64,000 bases of DNA from Smallanthus sonchifolius (GCA_023525975.1 CM042042.1:8563501-8627500), one strand, 5' to 3'; shown: positions 1-13,300, counted from the first letter of the stretch. The notes: generated by a model from the sequence alone, not told the origin. A program made the numbers and translations.

Positions 1-2130
1 TATAACTTTTCTATGGTTACTGAAGCTTGGGTCTGTTTTGTCTGTTTTGTATTTCTCAGGGTGTATTCTGTAATTCTTGAAAGTCAGTTTGTTAATGGTT
101 GTTAATAAGGGGATTAGGGCAGATAGACTCTCATTCTTCCTCAATTGTAATTTCGTTTCTTGTTAATAAGATTTGGTCCTTGTTCTTGATTCAATTTCAT
201 ATTCGATTCATTGTTACTACATAACATTGTTCAATACAAAACTAAATCACACAAATCAAGACAAAGAATTCAGAACATTAATAACATTAAGACTATTACT
301 AATAGCAACTTTGACTAAAGACAAGGTTCAAGACATATAAAACATGAACCAAGACTTAACTAATAAAATATTTATCATTGTAATCATGCTCACAACAACT
401 TCAGACAAGATTGAGAAAGAAAAAAACCAAACAGAAAATAAGATATCACCTCAAGAATACACAATCCTACAACCATAAATAGCAAGAAATGCTAGAAAAA
501 TCAATCATCCTACAATCATGAACAACAAGACATGCTAGATTACTCGTTCAAACCGTGGCAGTTTTCACACTCTTAAGTTTATCAACAACAAGAACAAACC
601 TAACACCAAGATTGATGATAGACACCCCCTCCCCAAATCTTGTTGAGAGTAAAGGAAAAAACAAGACACGTGTTCACTCAAAAATACACAAAACCTTTTA
701 TGACATGAACCCTTAAAAAAACTAAGAAACTTTTTATCTTTACAACTCAAACAACACAAATAATAACAACTGTATTTCAGATTTATTTTCACATGAAACA
801 CAAAACAAGTATAGGAGACATTAGACATCACGAAATAAATATATTTAAAATTTGTTTGGTAATAAGTTGTACATATATAATTTTAACAAAAAATTGTGTT
901 AGATCCCTGAAATGTTACATATTGACAACTATAGATATGAAACATGCAACCTTTTCGGTTAGACTCAGAATGTGCTATAGGTGGTAAGGTGTAACGACTA
1001 GAGCATGCATGAACAACACCTCCGGTTTCAAGGAACCATCCACGAGCCACAACTACTCGGGTGATTCGGTACAACCCCAAAAGCATCCCAACAATATCTT
1101 CTAGTGATAGAAATTGAGATATGTTGAGAGAAATGATGAAAAACTCTAAGAAAACGTATAGTTTATATAAGAGCTTTGAATGGAATATTGTGTCGTATCA
1201 AATAACTGGCTGAATCTTGTGTCGTGTCAAATAAAATGACAAATAAAATAAGGAAAAAAAACCTTATCTATTTATTTAATATTGATTTAAATATAGTTGA
1301 ATAACTATAAAAACGGTTTAAAAATAACAACATATACGATTTACATATTATTTTATGTGTGGAAAAAGGTTTTATATATTATTTTAGGGGCAATTTTAGA
1401 GGCAATTTTTAAAATGTATAGAGAATATAAAAAATTATTGTTTTTTCACTCCACATCATGATCTCCATCCTCATACTCCATCCCTAAAATTTAAAAGAAA
1501 ACTTTAGAAGTCTCCTAAATATAGGAAAGTAATGTTTTATTTTATTTTTATGAGTGGTTCTGAGTAGATGAAAGCTAGAAAGTAATATAAATAATTATTT
1601 AATTAAAAAATAATAGATATAAGAAAGCTGTTGTTTTAAAAAAGTATTTAACTTTTAAAGATAAATATGTATTTTAATTAAATTATAAAAATAAAGATCG
1701 AAAAGCTTATAGGAGTTCTCTTTAACACTTTCCGGTCAAAATTTGATGGTGTATCTTCAAATTTTTCCTTATAAAATTATCAACTAGACGTCTAGACCTT
1801 ATAATTAGGCGTATGTCTATTTCGATATGACATGATGAAACAAAATATACGCTTGTTTTCTAACTAAAGTTGAATGAGACAATATATATTCTATTTGTTT
1901 ATCTTCAATTACTCCTTAATGAAAGTTATTAAAATGAAACGTGTTGAAAACGAAAATGTATTATTTCTAGTATACAAATTAATAAGTAAATTAATAATGT
2001 TATTATATTTCCTTCATTTCCAGAACCTTCAGGACCACGTAAGTCGTAACTAGTGTTTTATTTAATAGACATCCAACTTTCGTCTAATTTTATACTTGTA
2101 AAAATTTAAACCCACGTCATTTTATTAGGG
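1..2130. other. AT-rich intergenic DNA
   Basis: I see no gene here. The open frames are short, AT-rich and without recognisable domains. There is no convincing TIR or TSD before the MITE at 2139. Confidence 0.6.
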
Positions 2131-2138
2131 GCAAACAC

Positions 2139-2436
2139 ATAGGGACGACTCAACATATTTTGGGGCCAAATATACATCAAATTTGTGGTTTTTTGTGAAA
2201 GATTTCTAGAATATATAGAAATCACTAAAATGTAATTTCGTGGAGCGTGAAAACGTATAATGTTAACAAAAAAGTTGACAGATTATTATTTCTCTATAAA
2301 AACTTAATAGTTGATAAATTATCACATATATTTTTACGTTAAATAGACTTGAAGTATTTCCTTCACGTTTTGGGGCCCTTAAAATTTGGGGGCCTAAAGC
2401 GATTGCTTTAGTTACTTGTACTGTAGAGCCACCTAT
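2139..2436. mobile_element. Non-autonomous hAT MITE with perfect 8-bp TSD
   Basis: The 298-bp element begins ATAGGGACGACTC and ends GAGCCACCTAT, imperfect terminal inverted repeats of hAT style. It is flanked on both sides by the identical 8-bp duplication GCAAACAC (2131-2138 and 2437-2444). Just inside the ends lie GGGGCC-type stretches (near 2160 and 2390). It has no coding capacity. Eight-bp duplications are the hallmark of hAT transposases, so the superfamily call rests on TSD length and TIR form. Confidence 0.8.
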
Positions 2437-2444
2437 GCAAACAC

Positions 2445-3296
2445 CATCCCACTAGGTTATGCGTAAGTCGTAATGGTTGTTGGTAATAACAATCTACAAG
2501 TGGATTATTTATATTTTCTATGGAAAAATATTTTGTTTACGGTATTTCTAGAGTAAGTTACACAGATGGTCCATGTGGTTTAAATCAAATTTGGATATCA
2601 TCCCTAGAGTCTAAAAATTGTGGATATGATCCCCTAGTTTGTTTTCATCTATGGTCCAAAAAGTTAACAAGAGTTAACTTTTATGTTTACTTTTTGGATC
2701 AGTCATAGTTGATCCTATTTTCGTGTTTATTTCACGCATATGCTTTATGTATTGTGGTAAAAAAGTATTTGGTAACTAGAAAATTTGACTTGTGGGTTAT
2801 GGCGGGGTTGTACGGTAATGTTAAGGTGTTTAGCTGCATAATTAAAGCCCACGCGATGCGACATGTTTGAGAACCTCGTTACGGGCATTGTGGCGACGAC
2901 AATAACGTGACTGAGTACATAAAGAAACATATGAAGTTGCAAAGACTCAGTCTTGGAGATCGAAAAATAGATAAACTGTGACGCGAATAAAAGTTAACAC
3001 TGAAACGACAAATTTGCTTCATTTAATTTGTTAATGAAAAGTAGTGTTGCATAGTAGGTAAAATTACTAAATTACCCTTGCACATGATTGAATTTAACAA
3101 AGAAAGATCACCCAGTTAGTGGAAAAGACTGAATCTATGCAAAAGTTTCAAAAAAAAGATATTGTAATTATTAAAGGCAAAGAACACTACCTGTAATTTT
3201 AACAACACTTAAAAGACATAATTTATAATTATTTACTCTATAATAACTAAACGACAACACTGCGGAAGCAGAACTCTTGCCGATTCCGTTCACCGG
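2445..3296. other. Intergenic DNA without recognised features
   Basis: AT-rich non-coding DNA between the hAT MITE and the Harbinger element. The short frames at 2520-2708 and 2745-2942 show no family resemblance and have no promoter or splice context. Confidence 0.5.
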
Positions 3297-3543
3297 TTAG
3301 GGTGTTGGGGGCCATTTACCCCAATACTTATTTACTTACCAAAACTGTCCAATAGAATTCTGTCAACTCAAAACTACTCATTTACTCAGATTTCATTTTA
3401 AACACCCTACTCATTTACTCACCAATTTTTTTTTATAAATAAACATTTAAATAAAAAAACATATTTTTTTATTAATTAAAAAGTCAAAAGACAACTAAAA
3501 ATAACAAAATACAATAATAAGTTACAAATAAAAAAACGAGAAA

Positions 3544-4833
3544 TTAAACATAATCGTCTTCCGAATCGCTGCTGGCCCACTCTGGTAGTGTAGCAAAATG
3601 TTCAACAAGATCATATCGTAGTCTAAAGTGTGTCTCTTGATCCCGCAATTCATTAATTACACCATCGTCTACTACTTCATTGGTTGGAGGGTCCATCACG
3701 TAGCTGGGTGAGATTGCATATCCGTCATGCTTTAAAAGCATATTGTGCAATATGATACATACGTAAACTACATTTTGTATTTTTTGACGTTTATGTGACC
3801 GTTGCGGACGATTAATTATTCCCCATTTAGATTTTAAAACACCAAACCCGCGTTCGACGTCTTTTCCAGCCGACTCTTGAACTTTCTTAAACCTTTTTTC
3901 TTTTGGGTCGACAGAGAATGGAAACGATTTCACAAAAACAGACCAAGTGGGGTAAATCCCATCCGCAAGATAGTAGCCACGTATGTATTCACGACCGTTA
4001 ACTTGGAAAGGACCATTCGGGGCGGTTCCATGCATTTCGTTATTGAACAACGGGGATTGATTGAGAACATTTATGTCATTATTGGAACCGGGAGGACCAC
4101 AAAACGCATGTCAAAACCATAAGTCATTTGACACCACTGCTTCCATCATGATCGTAGGGTATTGATGATCACCTCTCATAAATTGGGCACGCAAACTAGT
4201 CGGGCACATCCTCCAAATGACATGCGTACAATCGATGCTACCGATCATCCCTAGAAGGCCCCATCTAGTTTCATGCGCATTATGCAAACGTGCAATGTCG
4301 TGGCTTGTAGGTCTACGTAAAAACTCTTTGCCGTATAACATAATAATAGAATTGTAAAAGTATTCTAAACATTCACGAGCAATCGCACCGGACATAGATA
4401 AATATTCATCAGGAGGGTTACCTGTAGCAAGTTGACGAATAGCAGAAGTGCATTTCTGAATCGGCGTGAAGCTCTTCTTTAACCTCCTGTCATACCCTTC
4501 GTGAAACCAAGAAAACCTTGAATCCATGCTTATATCCCTTACAATGCTTAAAAACAACTCTTTCGGTAAGCGAAATCTCGCTCGAAACGTATCTTCGTCG
4601 TACCTGTGGCGTTCGACGAAGTAATCCTTCAACAAAATTGTGTTAGCAACTTCACGATCACGATTTACACATTTTTTCTTTGATTTTTCCGTATCCTCAA
4701 GCTCACTACCCGCAACTTTGGACAAAAACTCAATGTCACTTGATTCGGAAATGTCGGAAAGAAAATAATCAAACACACTAGAATCGGATAATCCCGAAGG
4801 CAAACCAAGAATGCTAGAATCGGATGAAGACAT
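3544..4833 (-). pseudogene. PIF/Harbinger DDE transposase (HARBI1/ALP1-like), one in-frame TGA
   Basis: A 430-codon frame encoding a DDE_Tnp_4 (HARBI1-type) nuclease, which would cut and rejoin the element ends. The first half (4833-4111) has a Ser/Asp-rich N-terminus, a helical region containing LPKELFLSIV, and the first catalytic Asp in GSIDCTHV. The second half carries the second Asp in GSNNDINVLNQSP and the third acidic site in ESAGKDVERGFGVLKSKW. The frame is open except for one TGA (4111-4113) directly after NDLWF, where related proteins usually continue with an aromatic residue and HAFFG. All catalytic motifs are otherwise intact, so this is a recently broken copy or one with an allelic or assembly difference. 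Start at ATG 4833. The MITE inserted about 80 bp upstream may disturb its promoter. Confidence 0.85.
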
Positions 4834-4912
4834 TTTGTAAAAAATTTTGGAGAGGAGAGTGATTTGTTTAAAGATGAGAGTGATTTGTTTAAAAATGAGA
4901 GTGGGATATATA

Positions 4913-5547
4913 TAGGGCTGTAAACGAACCGAACCGAACCGAACGAAGCCTTGTTCGTGTTCGTTCGTTTAACATTTAACTTGTTCATGAACGGTTCACG
5001 AACACGAACCGAACGAAATTTCATGTTCGTGTTCGTTCATTAAGGAAATGGACTTGTTCACGAACGGTTCACGAACGAAACCGGACGAAGCCTTGTTTGG
5101 GACTTTTGATGTCAACCCTAATGTCTTCCAAAATGAACATTTAATAAAATCATTTTAATATCAAGTTTTATGTACATCTATCGAACTTACTTTACTTAGT
5201 TAATCGATAGGGTAAAAAGTAAAATAAAAATTAAAGATTATAAAAGGTTTAGATAAAATAAAATAGAAATATACAAAAATCTTTAATGAACAACATAAAC
5301 AAACGAACACGAATGTAAACGAACATAAACGAGCGAACGTAAATAAACGAACGTTCACGAACACGTTACCGAACGTTCACGAACACAATTGAACGAACGA
5401 GACCTCTGTTCATGTTCGTTCATTTAGTTAATTGGACGGAATTCCTTGTTCATGTTCGTTCATTTATTAAACGAACGAACGTAAACGAACTTCCCGCCGA
5501 ACGGTTCACGAACTGTTCGCTGAACGTCCGGTTCGTTTACAACCCTA
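4913..5547. mobile_element. hAT MITE, GAACG-rich family, copy 1
   Basis: A 635-bp element with near-perfect terminal inverted repeats: it begins TAGGGCTGTAAACGAACCG and ends CGGTTCGTTTACAACCCTA. It is flanked by the perfect 8-bp duplication GATATATA (4905-4912 and 5548-5555). The interior near both ends is packed with GAACGAAC/GTTCGTTC words that pair with each other, giving a strong fold-back; the centre is AT-rich. There is no coding frame. It belongs to the same family as 57341-58005. It lies in the region upstream of the Harbinger transposase frame, within that element. Confidence 0.9.
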
Positions 5548-5679
5548 GATATATATATATATATAGATAATTTTTTTTTAATCACCAAACCCACCCCCAC
5601 CCCCACCAACGGCTAGTTCTCCTCAATGGTCGCCTACCAAACCGAGTAAATATACTCGTTCGACTCTACTCGGTCAACT

Positions 5680-6003
5680 TTTTTTTTGAACAGCGAACAT
5701 TGGATGTTGTGACATCGCACCCCCCGTCACATGGGAGAGCCTTGTCCAACTCCGGTCAATATGTTGTCTTAACCGGGTCCACTTGACGTCAGAGTTGGAG
5801 AGCATCCAATGAAAAATCCCACCCAATACGGCCCCTTCCGGGCTTGAGGGAGAGCCGAGACTCGAACCCTGGATCGGCGTGGGTAAAACCCTGATGCATC
5901 AGCCTAAGAACTAGGCCTCATTTGCATGCCTCAGAAATTAATGATGGTGACATGGATTGAACCCGGATCTCTTAAGACTTTAGACCTCACCTCAACCACT
6001 ACA
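5680..6003 (-). mobile_element. tRNA-derived SINE, minus strand
   Basis: Read on the minus strand, the segment starts with an A-box-like TAGTGGTTGAGGT followed by a B box GGGTTCAATCC, the layout of a pol III tRNA-type promoter. It ends in an A run (T run 5679-5687 on plus). Farther in there is a second B-box-like GGGTTCGAGTC, suggesting a dimeric head. Flanking direct repeats are TACTCGGTCAACT (5667-5679) and TACTCGGCCCAACT (6004-6017), an aged target-site duplication. The whole unit lies inside the Harbinger element. I cannot name the SINE family. Confidence 0.6.
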
Positions 6004-6339
6004 TACTCGGCCCAACTCGATTAATTGGGGGCGGTGTACCCCCGATACCTGATCCACTCTCACCTACTCCATCACATGCGGGTATCCGCCCCCAACACCC
6101 TTACGAGTCTACAGCCCGAGTGAGCAGATGCCAGAAAAACGAAAAAGTCTCAACTTTTTTAAAAACAAAAGATGCTCTCTTAATCTGCAGGTTATCATGG
6201 TATTCCGTAACTGCCAATCATAGTCATCCACGAACCCACACCCCACGTCTTTGTCTTCCTCTATTTTGACACCGACCCGTCACGATAACAAACTCCCACT
6301 GATCGAGACAGAACTAGTGGCGGTAGAGGAGAGAGAAAC

Positions 6340-6585
6340 GCATCACACTCATCCAGATATATATAGATATTAAAGGGAGAGAGAGACTTTAGTGAGAGAA
6401 AGTTAGGGAGAGAGAGACTTTAGTGAGAGAAAGTTAGAGAGAGAAAGTAAGGCATATATGTATTATTATATATATAGAGAGAGAAATAGAGTAGAAAGTA
6501 GGATGTGTTGTGGTCTCTTTTGCAGAAAGAGTGAGGAAGTTGCCGTTCGTCCGAAGAAACCCTAATTTTGAACTTTGTTCGGCTC
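6340..6585 (+). promoter_or_regulatory. Probable promoter and 5' UTR exon of the TOPLESS-related gene
   Basis: A TATATATAGATATTAAAGG stretch (about 6356-6374) could serve as TATA region. It is followed by a GA-rich leader with two near-identical copies of GGGAGAGAGAGACTTTAGTG and its continuation (about 6374-6437). A good donor, CTCGTGAGTAAG, lies at 6585/6586, implying a 5' UTR intron. Acceptor candidates are at 7218 (ATTACAG) and 7306 (CTGCAG), just before the ATG at 7315. Start site and intron are inferred. Confidence 0.5.
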
Positions 6586-7314
6586 GTGAGTAAGTTTTTG
6601 ATGAATTTGTTTTAATTCGATGCGTTTTTGAATCCAGATGTGTGTAGTTTCGATCTATTTGAAGTTCATCTTTAACTTTGTTGTGAATTTGGATGATTTT
6701 TATAGAAAGTATGGCAGTTTTGGGGTTAATGCTGTTGTTATTGGTCCAGTCATGTAATTTGTCAAGTTAAGCAGGAGATTCTGAATTTGAAACAGTATAT
6801 TATACAATTTCTGGAATTTTGAATGATACTGATGTGTATGGCTATCAGTTCAGGATATTGAGCCATTTTGAGCTTAATGATGCTTATTTTGGAAGTTAGA
6901 CGTTTTAATTTTTTTTTAAACTAAAAGTCTGCTTGTAGTTTTTTAACCAGATTTTCGAGAAATTAAGATATTAGGGGGAGTAATTTGTACGATTCTGCTT
7001 CTGTGAAGTTGTTCATTCGGATGTTTGATTTGCAATTTTTGATTTAGAATGTGTTTGTTGTAGAAATGGAGTACTGAGACTGTGAGACTTGTAGAATACT
7101 GTAAACAGAAAATGTTATGTTCTTGAAAATTGGGAGGAATTGTGCTAAGCTGCACTGAAGAGGGGAAGATATTCAGTTACAGAGTGAAGAAACTGATCTT
7201 ACAAATTCTAGATTACAGGGTGTTGATTTTTGGAATTGATTCATTATCCATAAGTTGTGCTGGTTATAACTAACATTCACGCTGGAGTGGTTGGGGGTAC
7301 CTGCAGCGGGAGCC

Positions 7315-10300
7315 ATGTCATCCTTAAGTAGGGAACTAGTTTTCCTAATCCTGCAATTCTTGGATGAAGAGAAGTTCAAGGGAACTGTCCACAAGTGAGT
7401 ATATTTTCTTTATAATATACTGTTTTCTGAGGTAGCATATGCCTTTAATATCCATGGATTGCTTACAAATTTTGTTCAGCCAGTGGATCTTGCCTCATTT
7501 ATGTCGATTCATAAAAGTTACCAATTGATATGTATACATTATTTACTTCCTTATGTGAACTACATGCGTGTAGGTTGGAACAAGAATCTGTTTTTTTCTT
7601 CAATATGAAGTATTTTGAGGAACAAGTCCAAGCTGGTGAATGGGATGAAGTTGAGAAGTATCTATGTGGGTTCACGAAGGTTGAAGACAATCGTTACTCG
7701 ATGAAGATATTCTTTGAAATAAGGAAACAAAAGTACCTGGAAGCTCTTGATAGGCAAGTCTAATACTATATTTATATGGCATTTCATTGGGACGGAGTTC
7801 ATGTTATTCTTTTTATTGAGATTCTGAGTTTCTAATCTTAGGAATGACCGAGCAAAAGCTGTTGAAATTCTTGTGAAGGATTTGAAGGTCTTTTCTACCT
7901 TTAATGAAGAGCTCTTCAAGGAAATCACCCAACTACTAACACTTGACAATTTTAGGTACTTTTATGAACATATGTACTTATCATAGTCATTTACAAGTGT
8001 TCCTAGGTAACAATGTTATTTTCAGGTTGATCATATTATTTTTTCTTGTGTGTGATTAGGATGAATGAGCAGCTTTCAAAGTATGGGGATACCAACTCAG
8101 CACGAAGCATCATGTTGGTTGAACTGAAAAAGCTTATAGAAGCAAACCCATTGTTTAGGGAGAAGCTTGCTTTTCCTGCTTTTAAAGCTTCACGACTGCG
8201 TACATTGATTAATCAAAGGTCCTGAGCCCAACAGTATTATATTGCATTCTTACCTATTGTTAAAATGTATTACCATTTGAATACGTGCTATGAATGTGTA
8301 TGGTTATTATTCTATTTTAGATTTCTAAGGGAATCTAACATGCTCTTCTTTTCTAGTCTTAATTGGCAGCATCAACTATGCAAAAATCCACGTCCAAATC
8401 CTGATATTAAAACTCTGTTTACTGATCATACTTGTGCTTCTAATAATGGAGGCCGAGGCCCTCCCCCTTCCAACAGCTCCCTTGCTGGACCAATTCCTAA
8501 AGCCGGGGTATTTCCTCCTCTTGGGGCTCATGGTGTAAGTTGCTAAATCATTCAGCCTTCATGCTAATATTGCCATACACAATATAAGGTAAAACTTTCT
8601 TTTGTACAGCCATTCCAACCTGTTATTTCTCCTTCTGCTGGTGCAATCTCTGGGTGGATGGCACCTGCTAATCCTTCCATGCATCATGGTGCTGTTGCCC
8701 CTGGACCTCCTGGCCTTGTGCAGCCTCCTCCAATTGCAGGTCGGTATTTGCTTCAGATTTCAGTAAACCTTCTGTCATTCCATGTTCAGATTTCGTTAAA
8801 TGCATCAGTTCTGCCTTTTGATGTTTTGTTCTTACATGTGTAGCTGCGTTTATGAAGCATCCACGGACACCTCCAGGTGGTCCTGGATTGGAATATCAAA
8901 TGGCTGATTCAGAGCACTTGATGAAACGTGTACGTGTTGGTCCACCCGATGAGGTATGCAATGTTCTTATTGTTTTAGTTCAAGTGTCTTTTGGTTATTA
9001 TTCTTTCCATCCTAAGTTGCTAACATCATCTAATATGTTGAGTAGGTGTCCTTTTCTGGTTCATCTCATCCTCCCAATATATATTCGCCAGATGATCTTC
9101 CAAAAACTGTGGTTCGGACTCTTAACCAGGGTTCCAATGTCATGTGCATGGACTTCCATCCTCAACAACAAACTATTCTCTTAGGTTGCTATTTAATCTA
9201 TCGTCTCCAACTCCTAATTTTTTTTTAATTTGATACTGCATTTCAGAAAAAGAGGTAATGAAATTGTTCACAGCTAACCATATATAGTTTGTTGCCAAAA
9301 TGTCTTGTAGTTGGAACAAATGTTGGTGAAATAAGCATTTGGGAGGTCGGATCTCGAGAAAGGATGGTACATAAACCCTTCAAGGTTTGGGACCTATCTG
9401 CTTGCTCAATGCCTTTTCAGGTAAGATGGTCCTTTTCCACTTGTATGGTGCTGCTGTTCATTGATGCATGTCTCTTATTTATAGTATCATTATTAATTAT
9501 TTTGTAATTATCTTCATGTCTAGACAACTTTGGTAAAAGATGCAGCGGTATCTGTTAATAGGTGCATATGGGGACCAGATGGATCAATACTTGGTAAAAT
9601 TAAAAGTCTTATTTCTGCCATAAAATATCTTCATCTTTCTGATCAATTTGTTTAGGTTTATTCCTGATAATTTCTCCCTTCCATAGGTGTTGCCTTCTCC
9701 AAGCACATTGTTCAGATATATGCATACAACCCATCAGGGGAGTTAAGGCATCACTTGGAAGTAAACCCTCCATCTTTCTGTTCTTTTTGACTCTTGAAAG
9801 AATTGATTCTTAATTTATTGATCGATTTTGCTACATTACAGATAGATGCTCATGTTGGTGGTGTAAACGATATAGCTTTTGCTCATCCTAATAAGCAATT
9901 GTGTATTGTCACATGTGGGGATGACAAGATAATTAAGGTACATCTGTCACTGAGTAAGAAAGATTTATGGGTCACTCATATAACCCCTCCTGCATCTTTG
10001 GTAACAGGTATGGGATGCTGTAGCTGGACGCAGACTATATACATTTGAGGGTCATGAGGCTCCTGTATATTCTGTCTGCCCTCACTATAAAGAACAAATA
10101 CAGGCAAGTATCTTTTGTACATTTATCCTCAGATTTCTGAACTCGCCTGAATGATTGAATCCGTGCATTTTTTTGTCTAGTTTATTTTCTCAACAGCAAT
10201 TGATGGGAAAATCAAAGCATGGCTCTATGATAGTTTGGGGTCAAGAGTAGATTATGATGCCCCTGGCCTTTGGTGCACGACAATGGCATATAGCGCTGAT

Positions 10301-13300
10301 GGTACCAGGTCATACTCCAATATAGACATAATATAAATTTTAAATATATGCCACATCATGTTCTGTTTGTAAATTATTTTTTGACTCGGAGTAACCATTC
10401 TTGTATACATCTAAAAGCTGGATTATAGTTGCATATGTACTTTATGTTGTGTTCATGCATATATGTTGTGATTGGTAGTTCTTAGTGCCCTCCATTAATT
10501 ATATTGATGAAATCCCTTTGTTATGTGTTCTAAATGATCCCATATCTTGAAAAAATGTATTGTTTTCATTTATGGTTATCATTGCAAAATCACATTTTCC
10601 ATTTTCTTTTAAAGTATTGCTTTGTGTTATTCACTGTCATCTTTTATCCCAACATTTTGTCCTTGCTTATAGTATGTATTGTAAGAAGAAGCTGTTTTCT
10701 TAATTTTTAACATAATATTGTTTCAGACTCTTTTCTTGTGGAACAAGCAAAGAAGGCGAAGCCCACTTGGTTGAGTGGAATGAGAGTGAAGGAGCTATCA
10801 AGAGGGAGTATTCTGGTTTTAGAAAGCGATCTATGGGGGTTGTGCAGTTTGACACAACCAGAAATCGTTTCTTAGCTGCTGGAGATGAATTTCAGATAAA
10901 GTTTTGGGACATGGATAATATCAATATGCTGACTGTTACTGATGCAGATGATGGATTGCCTGTAAGCTTACAATATCACCTCCATTATAACGACAACTTC
11001 TCTGACATGCCTTTAATCCAAATATAGATTGTTAATTTCATAGATATCACGAAACATCACATATCATTACATTATTCTTGTACTTTCTCATTTGTTTCAG
11101 GCTAGGCCTAGATTAAGGTTTAACAAAGAAGGGTCGTTACTGGCGGTCACAACAAGTGACAACGGAATAAAAATATTGGCAAATGGTGATGGGCAGCGCA
11201 TGCTACGGATGCTAGAGAGTCGAGTGTACGAGGGATCTCGAGCATTTTCCGATACAGTCAAAGTAGTTTGTTTGACCTTGTTTAGCTAATACTTTCTTAT
11301 AATCATGAATTTATCTAATTACCACCTTAAAACTTCCTCTGCAGCCGTCAATCCCTGGCCCATTAGGTCCTATCCCTAACGTTTCTTCATCTATGGCATC
11401 TGCTATAGAACGTGATAGAATGCAAACTCCATTATCCATCAGCAGTCTTGTGAGTTATACCCTTTTGACCATCAACCATGATTTTAGTTATGGTCAACTT
11501 ATATTCTAGTGTATGTGAACATTGCAGGCTAATGCAGAAAGCAGCAAGGTTGTGGATATTAAACCTAGAATTATGGATGGCCCTGACAAGACTAAAAGCT
11601 GGAAGCTCCCTGAAATAGTTGATTCCACTAACCTGAAAGCTCTAAAATTGCCTGATCCGATGCCTGCAAGCAAGGTGTGCTCCATATATCCTTGTTTGAC
11701 TTATAATCAGTTATCATCTCCAGTTTCAGTTATGCTTGTTTATTAATCACCTGGTATTCTTCAGGTTATGCGGCTTATTTATACCAATTCTGGATTAGCT
11801 TTACTTGCACTTGCTTCAAGTTCCATTCATAAACTATGGAAATGGCAACGAAATGAACGCAATCCATCTGGGAAGGTTTGTTGGACTCGATGAACATTTC
11901 TGATAAACTTATTTCAAGATTTGTTATATTCTGAATTTCTGATTGCTTTTGTACATGTTTAGTCGAGTGCATCTATTGTCCCGCAATTGTGGCAACCTAC
12001 AAATGGGGCTGTAATGTCTAATGATGTAAATGAGAATAAACCCGCTGAAGAGTCAGCTTCATGCATTGCTTTGTCAAAGAATGATTCTTATGTCATGTCC
12101 GCCTCTGGTGGGAAAGTCTCCCTGTTCAACATGATGACTTTCAAGGTATATAAAAAAAATCTGAAATACCAATATGGAATGTGTAACTGGAAAGTAGTTG
12201 ACTGATATGATCAAACTTCAGGTTATGACAACTTTCATGCCCCCGCCACCTGTCGCCACCTACTTGGCTTTCCACCCGCAGGACAACAATATTGTTGCCA
12301 TTGGAATGGAGGACTCTACAATACAAATTTACAATGTTAGGGTTGATGAGGTAACTGTTTTTACTTTTCTGTTATGTGTTCTTCACTTAACTAAAGCTAT
12401 TTAAGGTCTCCCTCATTTTATTTTACACCTGATTGTTTGTATAGGTCAAAATAAAGCTCAAAGGTCACCAGAAACAGATTACAGGTCTTGCATTTTCACA
12501 GGCTTTGAACTCACTGGTTTCATCTGGAGCTGATGCTCAGGCGAGTTGACCTATAAAGAAGTAAATTCTCTGTTTTCTTAAAAAAAAACTGGCTAATCCC
12601 AGATTTGTGTGTTGACTGTATTACAGCTATGTATCTGGAATATTAATGGATGGGAGAAGCGGAAAGCAAGATACTTGCCATCGCCAACTGGCCAACAAGG
12701 CTCATTGTTTGGAGAAACTAAAGTACAATTCCATAATGATCAACGTCACCTCCTTGTTGTACATGAAAGTCAAATTGCTATTTATGATCACCAATTGGAA
12801 TGCTTGAAAATGGTAAATGGTCTAGACTCGTGCCTTTTTATGATCAAATTATATCTTAGTTCGATTAAATTAAATCTTCTTGCAGTGGTCTCCAAGAGAA
12901 TCTCTATCTGCTCCACTTTCAAGTGGAATATACTCATGTGATGGCCTACTAATATTCGCTGGATTCTCGGACGGTGCTGTTGGAGTTTTTGATGCAGAGA
13001 GTTTGAGGCTTCGATGTCGTATAGCACCTTCTGCCTACATTTCGTCGTCTATTTCCAGGTAATCAAAGAAAAAGTAACCTCAAAATGCTTATATAATCCC
13101 AACACAATAATAGTAAATTTCGTAGGCACAAAAAATACAGTTTTGGTAACATTATGCCTGTTTGACCCATTTCTTATCCTTATATTTTGTTTGACCCGTT
13201 TCACCCATTGGTGATGTAACATAACCCAAATAAAAAATTTGTACGTTTGTTTTAAAAAGTGTGCCTGAGGCGTGAGGTGCGCGAGGCGATCTGGAAGACG

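Larger units (their letters stand above)
3300..6100 (-). mobile_element. PIF/Harbinger DNA transposon
   Basis: A 2,801-bp element bounded by perfect 13-bp terminal inverted repeats GGGTGTTGGGGGC (3300-3312 and, inverted, 6088-6100). It is flanked by the 3-bp duplication TTA (3297-3299 and 6101-6103), the TWA target type of PIF/Harbinger elements. It encodes a minus-strand transposase (3544-4833) with one internal stop. A hAT MITE (4913-5547) and a tRNA-derived SINE (about 5680-6003) sit inside it, so it predates both. I saw no second (Myb-like) Harbinger ORF. The right end lies about 250 bp upstream of the probable start of the TOPLESS-related transcript. Confidence 0.88.

Noticed and set aside
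565..1086. Several short frames at the left edge
   Set aside because: AT-rich, overlapping on both strands, no domain, splice or promoter support.
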